Shown piece after piece: positions 44,501-53,150 of a DNA stretch of 64,000 bases. Origin of the DNA: Phaeosaccion multiseriatum (lineage: Eukaryota; Ochrophyta, other classes). The stretch covers positions 5,146,001 to 5,210,000 of the forward strand of contig OZ218953.1 in the NCBI GenBank assembly GCA_965112735.1, written 5' to 3'. Every line of letters begins with the position of its first letter. Within the stretch, counting starts at the first letter, position 1. The position numbers and the translations under genes were made by a program. Below the pieces are notes generated by a model, which saw only the letters and a list, made by a program, of their open reading frames with translations, searched no databases and had not been told where the DNA came from.

Positions 44501-44993
44501 ATGTATATGTGATGTGATGTTGTCCTCTCTCGGCACACCTGCCCCGTCGCCCTCACCCTCACCCTCCTCTCGTCTCTCCGCGTGCTGTGCGCCCCCACCC
44601 ACTCACTCACCCCGCCGCAAGACCTACGTTGATGACTGCATTTTGCAAGCCATGACGGGCGACGACAACCCCTTTGTCAATCGCAACTTGATCGCAGTGC
44701 CCGTTACCATGGACTTCACATCCACCTCTGCCGCCGCGAGTGATAAAGGATTTGCCTTACCCGGGCTGCCGGGAGGAAGGCCCAAGTACTTCCAAGGCTA
44801 TGTGGCAGAGCCGGACGATATTAACCCCTTCCGACAAATTATGGAAGGCGAGTTTCAGGACGCGGAACGGCAGGGGGTAACCAACGCTCGGGAAGAAGGC
44901 CTCATCATCTCTCTGAGCCGCAAGGGCAAGATTTTGAGAAGGGGTCTGGGTCAACCGAAGTGGGATGTAATCAAGGGGGATTTCTCCGTTTGA
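41589..44993 (+). CDS. LPA1/REP27-like plastid protein (DUF3493), photosystem II assembly
   Basis: Eight phase-consistent exons: 41589-41692, 41917-41949, 42143-42247, 42668-42701, 42879-43063, 43433-43550, 43854-43958, 44622-44993, giving 351 residues. The N-terminus MAKKVLVMVGGALCFCSTGRG followed by FMLQP is a signal peptide with Phe at the cleavage site, typical of heterokont plastid proteins. After an acidic stretch come RLLAEAKTPWRSIRIFVFSA and FGLSSLVGGLTAATQLAA (first membrane helix), then LINVAVDVGVFATSVFAVNF (second helix). A soluble part follows with charged residues and VVLVVGTPTYVDDCI. This matches the DUF3493 region of LPA1/REP27, a thylakoid protein needed to assemble or repair photosystem II. 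The TPR repeats of plant LPA1 are absent. An extra mini-exon near 41820-41850 is possible. Ends with TGA 44991-44993. Confidence 0.8.
42301..42475 (+). repeat. Degenerate CTGGCTTCTG repeats in an LPA1-like intron
   Basis: The decamer CTGGCTTCTG or a near match recurs at about 42301, 42340, 42402, 42430 and 42462 within the intron 42248-42667. Spacing is irregular. No coding role is visible. Confidence 0.6.
43959..44276 (+). repeat. GTGAGT-type repeat array at a splice donor
   Basis: The intron after the seventh LPA1-like exon begins GTGAGTGAGTGAGT and continues for about 320 bases as GAGT/GGGT tetranucleotides, including a duplicated higher-order block (compare 44090-44170 with 44200-44275). 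Every few bases recreate a perfect 5' splice-site consensus. Confidence 0.9.
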
Positions 44994-45255
44994 GTCAGCG
45001 AGCCCCGGAATGAAGCGAATGAAGCCGCACCCGTACGAGGTGGGGGCGGTGGGTGAGCAGTGGTGTCGTGAGTAGTGGGGACAGAGCTTGGCATGGCGCC
45101 GGACAGCGAGGGAGGAGGAGGGGACTTTATTAGACTCTTTTGGCAAAGATGCTTTCTTTTTTATTGGGGCAAGAGGTGTGTTTTTTGAGTAGTCATTTTC
45201 TAGAGTAGAACATTAGACAGAGGAAAGAGGAATGTCGTTTTAGAGTAGTCGTTTC
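44994..45255. other. Convergent 3' region with a 25-bp direct repeat
   Basis: This lies between the LPA1-like stop and the stop of the Cys-rich gene on the opposite strand. An imperfect 25-bp direct repeat (GAGTAGTC...TAGAGTAGAAC) occurs at 45187-45211 and 45243-45267; the second copy covers the last codons of the minus-strand gene. T-rich stretches near 45160-45190 may mark transcript ends. Confidence 0.6.
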
Positions 45256-46053
45256 TTAGAGTAGAACCGCAACGATCACAGCCGTGGCCGCTGCAGCGAG
45301 GAATGTTGATGCGGCCGAAAACTGCTGCGAAGAAGCGTTATCGAGGCCATCAACTGGAGTAACACGGTCCTCGCACCCAGGGATACTAGTTATATCAGTG
45401 CCCAATCCGAAGCCGAACCCCGAGCAAAACTTGTCGGGAAAGTCCATCATGGCATCCTCTACTTCTGTCAGCAACGGTTCGCATAGGGCACTCCCCGCCC
45501 CATCGTTGATCTCCTCACACAGCCGAATCCTAATGGTTGCCTGCTCCGTGTCACGATCGAGAGCCAGCTTGGCGTAAAGGGTATCGCATACTTGGTCCTT
45601 TTCTGTGGCTCCTGGCTCCACTGCAAAGTAGTCCTTCATCGCATTGTAGCAGGAGCTCTCTGAGTCTTCGCAGTCGTACACAGTCCCATCGATCGTGATG
45701 GTATCTTTGAGCGCTGGAGCACCCGTAGCTGAGTCTTCGAAGAAATTGCCTTCGCTGACACCCAATCCTAGCTTCACGCTCGAAGATGCCAAGCTTCCAA
45801 ATCGTAAGGCGTTCACAAACCCATTCGTCGTGTCGCATACAGGGCTGGGATCTATGGAACTAATCGTATTTGGGTACTCGCTGAGGCAGTCCTCGTTGGC
45901 AGTAGACCAGGCCACTATAGTTTCATCAATCTTGCCGTACGCCTTGCAATCAGCCTCGTCGTTTCCATCAAATGCACAGGCGTCACAGTCTTGACTCTGT
46001 ACAGCGCCAAGGGATCCGAGAAAGCTCAGTAGAAGCACCAAGTGTTTCGCCAT
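45256..46053 (-). CDS. Secreted Cys-rich protein with GPI-anchor-type C-terminus
   Basis: This is a single exon of 265 residues. The frame is open further upstream, but ATG 46053 gives a clean signal peptide (MAKHLVLLLSFLGSLGAVQS, then QDCDAC). The mature part has 12 cysteines and is acidic. The C-terminus is a short polar stretch (DNASSQQF) followed by a hydrophobic end, TFLAAAATAVIVAVLL, with no charged tail; this is the form of a GPI-attachment signal. The protein is therefore probably held on the outer face of the plasma membrane or in the wall. I do not recognise its family and infer no catalytic function. It is one of only two intronless genes here. Confidence 0.75.
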   Translation of the reverse strand: MAKHLVLLLSFLGSLGAVQSQDCDACAFDGNDEADCKAYGKIDETIVAWSTANEDCLSEYPNTISSIDPSPVCDTTNGFVNALRFGSLASSSVKLGLGVSEGNFFEDSATGAPALKDTITIDGTVYDCEDSESSCYNAMKDYFAVEPGATEKDQVCDTLYAKLALDRDTEQATIRIRLCEEINDGAGSALCEPLLTEVEDAMMDFPDKFCSGFGFGLGTDITSIPGCEDRVTPVDGLDNASSQQFSAASTFLAAAATAVIVAVLL

Positions 46054-46419
46054 GATTGGCCAGCTCCTATCTAGACACCTACGTACACGAAGTCCAAGTT
46101 GCCTTGTCGCTGGTCTGTCGCTGGCGTTGTTGCACGAAGGTCTCTGCGTGAGGTAAACAAAACTCGGAATAGATCCGGGAAAATAATAAATTGAAGTGCC
46201 ATCCGGAATGCCGCCATGAAATTCACAGATTATACCACCAACATGTGGAGCTGTCGTGCTGATTTTTCTGCTTTCGTTTCGCGTCTTTTTTCCCTTCGTT
46301 CTCCGCGGTCTTAATTGGCCTTCGTTGTGGGCTGGGCTGGGAAAATGATTTGGTGCGCTTGGTTGGGGAAGGCAGGAGAGGACTGCCGATTCTCCTGCTC
46401 CAGAGCCTGAGACTCTCCA
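46054..46419. promoter_or_regulatory. Divergent intergenic region (Cys-rich / second IQ gene)
   Basis: These 366 bases separate two divergent start codons. A short A/T stretch (AATAATAAATTG) lies at about 46183-46194 and a CCAAT sequence reads on the minus strand just before ATG 46053. Neither is strong evidence for a specific factor. Confidence 0.4.
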
Positions 46420-47563
46420 ATGAAACCGCCGGAGGAGGAAAGGGGGGAGGAGGATGGTGGGGGTGGAGGAGAAGATGGGGGTGATGAAGACAGAGTACAA
46501 GATGGCGATATGCAGTCATTTCTATCTGCCACAGTGAAGCAGGAGGAAAGCAGCTTAGGAGGAAAAGAGGGTGGGGTAGAAAGGCATGAAGACGATGGAG
46601 GCGAGGAAGATGGCGACCAACATCAGCAGCTCTTTCGGAAGGACTCTTTGCTCCTCAAAGAGGCAGCCGCCTTCCTCGACATGCTTCGAGGTGAAGAGGA
46701 GAAAGAGCTTCACCAGAGGGGCGGCGAAAGCGCCCGGCGACATATCATAGAGGAGGATCGGGAGCAGACAGCAAGGACCATGCAGAACTATCTCCGGGCC
46801 AGGGCTGAGCACAACAGGGAAACGACGAAGCGCATCCACCCCCCTTCTTCCTGGACGGAGGACAATCCGATCCAGCTCCTTCCTCCTAAGGAGCTGGACA
46901 CGACGGATGCGAGGTGCGGATAAACGCACACGGCTGGGATGGGAGGCACGGGACAGGGAAGAGAGGGCGAGGCGTCACCTCCACCTCAAAAATAGTTTTT
47001 GCTTTGCTTCATACTCATGGGAGAGAAAAAGGAAAGGAACCATACTCTGTCTTTGCGGAGACACTTATACTGCCTCCCCGCGACATTCATGCTGCCTCTT
47101 CTCTCCTCTCCTCCCCTCCCCCCATCCCCCTGGAACGACACATGTGCGCACTGCAGTCTCCCTGCCCGGTCGGGGCCGAAGCGGTTCGACCCTATGGGCT
47201 TTGAGGAAGGAGGAGGCCTCCGTCGACCCATCTTCTATCGCAGTCCGTTCCTGACGTGTGCGCTCTGCAACAGTGTCACCTTTGTAGACGCTGCCGCTCT
47301 CCGATCCTGCATCGATCTCCGAGGGCTCGTCGATGACGCTCACATGCCCAAAGAAACGCTCCCACCCTGCAGCGGCTGTGGAGACACTACGGCACTCCGC
47401 GTGGGGGCAGAAGACTTGCTGCAATTCATTGCGGGGAGCAAGAGAGGTGAGCTCGTTTGCGATGCGATGCCGTGAGTAAGCAAGATTGATTGATGCTGTT
47501 TCAGAGGAGCAGGCCCGAGCAATGGGGTGTGGGTGGGGCCTACTACCCTCGCGCTGGTCTGAA

Positions 47564-47599
<36 letters not shown>

Positions 47600-48042
47600 T
47601 GCATGTCTGTCCTTTCCTGCACTGCTTTCTTTCTTCGTCAATCATTCACACCTCCCCCGCCGGCTTCGCCCGCGCCCCCCTCCGCCTTGGGTCTCTTGGC
47701 GGCCTTTTATTTGCTTTCTGCTTCTGCTGCTTGCGCGGAATGTCTGTATGTGTGTGCGTGAACTAAACAGAGATACTGGAGCGGCGAAGGAGGGAGCTGC
47801 GAGCCGCCCGCGTGTTGCAGAGGGAGTACCGAGCCTACCTGCACATTAGCTACGCCAAGGCCCAGTACAAGAGGCTGCTGGCAGACCACCTGCTGCACTA
47901 CCGCTGCGCGTTGGTGATACAGGCCATTGGCAGGGGCCGGTTGGGGCGCAGGACGAGAGAGGCAGAGAAGTCTCTCAAAGTGTTGAGGGGGGCGCACGAG
48001 AGGCTCATTCAGTACGCCGTGCACGGGTACCCGGGCCGGAAG

Positions 48043-48102
<60 letters not shown>

Positions 48103-50273
48103 TGTGTATGTGGTGTGTGTGGTGTGTGTGTGGTGTGTGTGCGTGTGTGTATGTGTGCGTGTGTATGTGTGTGTGTGTGGTGTATGTGTCGTGTGTGTAT
48201 GTCGTGCATGTGTGTTTCGCCATCACCTCATCGGATCTCCTCTTGCCTCACTTGCCCAGCTTCCCATTTCAATTTCAGCTTCAGTTTATTAGCCTACATT
48301 CCTCCCCTTCTCTCCCCTCCTTAATCCACCCCTTCCTCCCCCCCCCCTCGTCAGCTGTTCTGGTACAAGACTCAGGGAGAGGTCAACCAACTCTTCCTCG
48401 ACTACAGAGAGCTCGTGCAGCGAACTGGGTATAGGCCGGCGAGGCTGGTCGTGGAGCAAAACATTATCGATGTGAGTCAGCCCCTCTCCTCTCCTCTTTT
48501 TCTCTCTTCTCTTGTCTTGTCCCCCTCACTCTGGGCCTGCTGTGTACTGCGCTGGCACGCCCCCCCCCCCCCCCTTATCGTGTGATGCGCTGACACGCCC
48601 TCCTCCCCTCCCCCCCTTGCTCTGGTGTTGTTGCTGTTGCTGCTGTATCACCACTTTCGATTTCTCAGATGGCGTTGCGCGTTCTTGAGCGTCAGGCGGA
48701 GCTCGCCTCCAAGATTCAGGCCCGGTGGAGGGGACTCTTGGTGCGCAAGTACATCGCCACCTACCGACTTGAGCTCATGCGGGTGCGTGAGAAGCACCAG
48801 CACCACCAGCAGCAGCAGCAGGAGGAGGAGGGGGGGGTCTGCCTGTCTGCCTGCCTGTCTAACATCGCAATATCCCCCCTCCCACACACGCGCACACACC
48901 ACCCCTATCCTATCTCCATTCGTGCATACCTCGACATCAACAGGTCCGAGAACATCGTGTTGCCATGACCTTCCGCTTACAGCGCTTCTACCGCGGCCAC
49001 CGAGACCGCAAACAACCCGTGAGGAAGCGACTCGATCTCTGGAAGACGTCCGTTCTCACAGAGTATCGTAAGTCAGCAAAGGAGAAAGCCGATGGACGGA
49101 GAACCGGGGCCCAGGATGAGCTTCTTCGTGCCCGCTATCGGCACGACAGGGCAACCGAGTTCACGGCACGCAGTATTGGGTTTGTGAACCCCAAGTTGGC
49201 GGGGGGGCAGAAGATGAAGGCGTTTCACGAGAGCCCGTACGGATCCGACCGTGTGACGCAGCTGATGGAGGCGCATGTACAAGGGGTGCGTAAGGCGATG
49301 AATGATGAGGCTGGCGCCGATGCCAAGAGGAGGGAGAGAGCGGACTACGTCTTTAGCCGGAAGGTGAGGGGCGAGGAGAGGGGAGGAAGGAAGCGAGGGA
49401 GGAAGCGAGGGAAGGAGGGAGGGAGGGAGAGAGCAAACAACCAGAGTGGTGCGCTACCCTGTGAGAAACGTATGTTTCTTCTTCCTCAAAACTCCTCCTC
49501 CTCCTCCCCCTCCTCCTCATCCTGCTCCTCCTCCCCCTCCTCTCCTCCTCCTCTTTCTCCTCCTCCTCCTTCTTCTTCTTCTTCTCCTCCTCCTGCTCCT
49601 CCTCCGCCTCCTCTCTTCCTTTTGGCCCCTCGCAGCAAGACGACCCTACGCTCAGTCTGTACTACGAAGACGAGCGGCGAGAGAGAAACCGCCTCATCAT
49701 TGAGCAGCTCACCACCAAGGTACGTACGTTCCTCCACGTTAGGGGGAGAAAACGAAAGGCAACAATTCCATTCCACCCCGATTATGAGCTCGATGATAGG
49801 GGGGGGGGGGGGGACACGAACAGCAACCTTCAAATCGCGCTCCCGTCCCCTCGCCCATGGTCACAATCTATCCACCAATCAAGGTGTCGAGGCCGTGCAA
49901 GAAGCAGCTCCTGAAGGACTTGAAGAGTCACAATGCACGCGCCCGCAGCACCGGCCAGGGCTACGCCTATCCAGAGTGAGTGAGGGGTAACGCGGAGTGA
50001 GGTGTTTTTTAGTCCCTTGCTTCTTTATTCCCCTCTCTTTCTCTCTCTCTCTCCCATTCCGCTCATTTCCCTCCCACCCACCCTTCCCCGCCCCACTCCA
50101 CCGCGCCACCCCTTTTACCCTCCCCTGCCTGTATCACCAACTGCCGCAGAGAGGTGTACCAGAGAGACCTGTCGTACCTCAAGGAGTGCGACGACCCCTC
50201 CGACGTGCAGAACCTCATCAACTTGGCCAAGGCGTCTCAAACAAGCAGTAGCAGCAGCAGCAGCAAGCGGTAG
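46420..50273 (+). CDS. IQ-motif protein with a Cys4 knuckle, nine exons
   Basis: Nine exons keep phase: 46420-46913, 47157-47446, 47771-48048, 48355-48471, 48669-48782, 48944-49363, 49636-49719, 49884-49975, 50150-50273, giving 670 residues. The N-terminus is acidic and probably disordered. Exon 2 has two Cys-x2-Cys pairs (C199/C202 in TCALCNS, C236/C239 in PCSGCGD) suited to bind zinc. Exons 3, 5 and 6 carry IQ-type helices (ARVLQREYRAYL, CALVIQAIGRGRLGRR, ASKIQARWRGLLVRKY, FRLQRFYRGHRDRK). The rest is charged and helical, and it ends in a serine run. It is probably a calmodulin-binding scaffold; the family is not recognised. Exon 3 ends inside a (GT)n tract, so its exact donor is uncertain; phase requires position 48048 or a multiple of three bases from it. 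Confidence 0.78.
47569..47602 (+). repeat. (CTG)n tract in an intron of the second IQ gene
   Basis: A run of about ten CTG triplets (with one TTG) lies in the intron 47447-47770, on the sense strand. It is one of several CTG or CTC tracts in introns of this window. Confidence 0.8.
48046..48183 (+). repeat. (GT)n tract forming a splice donor region
   Basis: Exon 3 of the second IQ gene runs straight into a dinucleotide (GT) tract that continues as imperfect GTGTGTAT and GGTGTGT repeats. Many consecutive GTs could act as the donor, but only every third one keeps the frame with the next exon at 48355. Confidence 0.85.
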
Positions 50274-50541
50274 CAGCACGAGCCGCAAGCAATGGCGAAA
50301 AGCCGACACAAGAGACAGAGATAGAGAGGTGTAAGAGAGGAAAGATCGCTAGCTCTTGCTCCGGTTGTGTATACGCAGTTTACTGTAACGAAATAAGTAT
50401 GTACAGTTCTCATTTGGGGTGTTATCCTCTAGACTCCTCCGTCTCCGGAAACGTGCATGGGATTCTCGATATTGGTCGGATTCAGTAAACTGGAAGGCCC
50501 CTCTCCTCCCTCTCCTTCTCTCCTTCTCTCTCCCTCTCTCT
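50274..50541. other. Convergent 3' intergenic region
   Basis: These 268 bases lie between the stop of the second IQ gene (+) and the stop of the GH45 gene (-). They contain pyrimidine-rich DNA near 50500-50540 and nothing resembling further GH45 exons. This matters because the GH45 domain cannot continue downstream here. Confidence 0.6.
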
Positions 50542-52896
50542 CTACATGAGCGGAAGGCCGCTCGCATCGCACGAGTACACTGCGTTCAGCTGAGCGGATA
50601 CCGCCGCCACCTTGCCTGGCCAGGAGCAGCTTGGCTTGCAGCAGTCCTGTCAGAGGGAGTTGGTGATACAGAGGAAGGATGGAAGGGAGGGAGGGAAGGG
50701 AGAGGATCAGAGGGAGGAAGTCCAGTCCACGGTGGGTGTAGGCTGCACAGCGAGGAGTCAGGGAGGAGTCACAGATCGACCAACCTGCATGGTGGTGGTG
50801 TAACCGTTGTTCGTGTACTCGAGGCTCGGAGAGGCGCGGGGTAGGTCTGTGTCGTCGGTTCGAGCCATGCCTGCGTGGTGAGTAGGGAGGATGTGGGCAA
50901 GTGCTAGGGTGAGACAGGCGAGGAGCAGCGACAAGGCAGGCCAGGCAGGCAGCGGGAGGGAGGGAGGGCGTTGAACCATGTTGGGCCTTGCACACACACA
51001 CACACGGTTGCTCACCCGTTACCCTCGTGAGCGTCTCTGGACATCGGATTCGCGCGTAGGACACTTCAAAGTTACTGTGCCAGCCTTGCGAAAGCGCTTG
51101 CTTGCAAGCCCTTATGAGGGTGGAGTCCTTGTAGTTCCCTATCTCCCTGCAGAGAGGAGTTGCGAAGGAGAGGTGAGGGGAGAGGTTAGGTAGTTTGGTT
51201 GGCATTCGTCGGCGAGCATACGCTGGGCAATCCACCTCTCAAATAAGGGGAGAGAGAGAGACAGAGAGACAGAGGGGGCGAGAGAAAGAGAGAGATTCAG
51301 AGAGATACGCAGTGAGAGGGGGAAAGAGCGAGAGAGAGAGACACCGAGAGAGTGCGATAGAGATATACACACAGTGAGAGAAGGATACAAAGACAGACGC
51401 GCGCAACCCGCTTACTCTGTGGAGAGAGCATCGCATTCATCCACGCTGTGTGCTCCTCCGGTGAAGCACGATCCCCCGGGGGCCCAGGCGGCCGTAGTGC
51501 CTGCAAACATGCCGTGTGGGGCATTGGAGCACGTGCCGCAGCCCGAGGAAGCGGCGCAGTCCCCAGAGCAGGCGTTGAACAGACCCAAACCGCCTGGGAA
51601 GAGAGGGAGGGTGGGAGGGCGGATCGTAAGGGGGGTGAGAGAGAAGATAGAGAGAGAGACGCACACAGAGAGAGAGAACAGGAGAGAGAGAGAGAGCAGA
51701 GAGAGCGATAGAGAGACAGGGAGAGAGGCAGTGGGTGGCTCTTTCAATTGAAGGGAAGGTGGGTAAGAGAGGGAAGTACGCAAGCAGACGTATCAGGCAA
51801 AAAGCAGGGAATTTGCAACCGGTTTCGCTGTTTGAGAGAGAGAGCGGGACGAAGAAACACGTGCAACCCAGTGTAAGCCCCCCACCCACACACACACACT
51901 CTCTCCCTCTCTCTCTCCTCACCTCCGGCAACGTGAATGTCGAACTGCCCCTGAGACACATCTGAGCCTGAGTTGACGGCTTGCACAATCCACAACCTGT
52001 CAGGGTGTCCGTCCGGGTCCTCGGCCTTTAATTGGTAGCATGTACCACATTCAGCGTCACTGCCCAGGCCCGCTACCGCATACACCGCCCAGTGGTTCCC
52101 GTCCATCTCTGCTGCAAACTTCATATCGGGGGTGAGAAGCAGAGTCGAGGGGCAGGCGAAGGAGGTTGCTCCCTCAGTACCCCCCCCTCCACAAGCGCTT
52201 TCCCCATCCTTGATATAGGCGGCAGAGGAGAATGGAGCGTAAATGCCCAAGTAGCCCTGAATCCAAGATCCCCAAGACCACAGAGGGATGGGCCGGGCGG
52301 GGGGCTGCTCTGGGATCATCACACTGGCCCCAGGAGGCGCCACAGGGGGAGGACGAGGAGGGGGCGTGGGGGGTGCTGTTGTTTCGGCCTGTGTTGGGCT
52401 CGGTGTGGGAGGTGGAGTGGCGTCGGGGTCCGGTACGCATTGACTGTACCACTCGTTGCCGTACTGGTTGGGCAGGGCAACAGCGAGAGAGACGAGGAGG
52501 GACAGGGAGGATTAGGGAGAAGGGATGGATCCGGGGGTTTGGTGAGAAGGACGGGAGTCGTAATGGAGCACGGGTAAGCCACGCTGCACCCACCTGACAC
52601 ATGTCGCCTTGCTCGCAGCAGAGAGCCCCAGTCCATCCAACCCCCCCACACTTCTGCCACCGCTCATTGCATGCGAGTATGGGGTCCGCTCCAACTGACG
52701 GTGAAGAGGTTGCCTCTTCTTCTCCTGCCCCTCCCGTCGTCTGAGGAGCTGCTTCTCCTTCTGTAGTCTGAGGACCTGTTTCTCCTCCAGTCGTCTGAGG
52801 ACCTGCTTCTCCTCCAGTCGTCTCAGGAGCTCCTGTCTGCAGGAGAAGGACCAAGCAAGTGACTATTGCCTTGAGACCTTGCTTCATTTTACTCAT
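50542..52896 (-). CDS. Secreted CBM1-GH45 cellulase with circularly permuted catalytic domain
   Basis: Six phase-consistent exons: 52896-52594, 52463-51923, 51593-51416, 51146-51016, 50870-50785, 50646-50542, giving 447 residues. After a signal peptide and a G-P-Q-T-T-G-G-E repeat comes a fungal-type cellulose-binding module, CBM1 (residues 76-110: C-N-E-R-W-Q-K-C-G-G-V-G-W-T-G, then YGNEWYSQC, joined by the first splice). A Pro/Thr linker follows. Then come GH45 elements: CGTCYQL (240-246), V-N-S-G-S-D-V and FDIHVAGGG (D269, D276), L-F-N-A-C-S-G, C-P-E-T-L-T. The segment that starts every GH45 domain I know, T-T-x-x-x-D-C-C-K-P-S-C-x-W with the catalytic base (D414), is at the C-terminus instead (residues 410-447). 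GH45 enzymes are endo-beta-1,4-glucanases. Wall loosening or remodelling is the likely job. Confidence 0.85.
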
Positions 52897-53150
52897 CTAG
52901 CAAAGGACAAGAGCTGAACCATGTGCTGTGAGAGGGAAGAGGGTGAGAGAAGAAAAAACAGAAAAACTGAAACTGTCAAAAAAAAAAGTGAAAAATAACA
53001 AATAACCTTGACCCGCTGTGTGCGAGGCTTGGCAGAGCAGCCTTGGCCCTCATCAATTGCCTTATTACATGGCTTTCCCCCAGAACCTGGAACCTGGAAC
53101 TTGGCCGGCTGGCGCCGGCCAGAACCTATTCAAGTTGTTAACAGTGTTCT
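52897..53150. other. Short spacer between GH45 and WDR24 genes
   Basis: These 254 bases separate two minus-strand genes: the stop of WDR24 at 53151 and the start of the GH45 gene at 52896. They must hold the WDR24 3' UTR and the GH45 promoter. A poly-A run lies at 52979-52987. No further gene is seen. Confidence 0.5.

Noticed and set aside
50785-50870. A separate tiny gene starting at the Met after the acceptor at 50870
   Set aside because: It would encode only about 60 residues carrying the GH45 start motif and no remaining domain. Phase and context tie it to the upstream exons.
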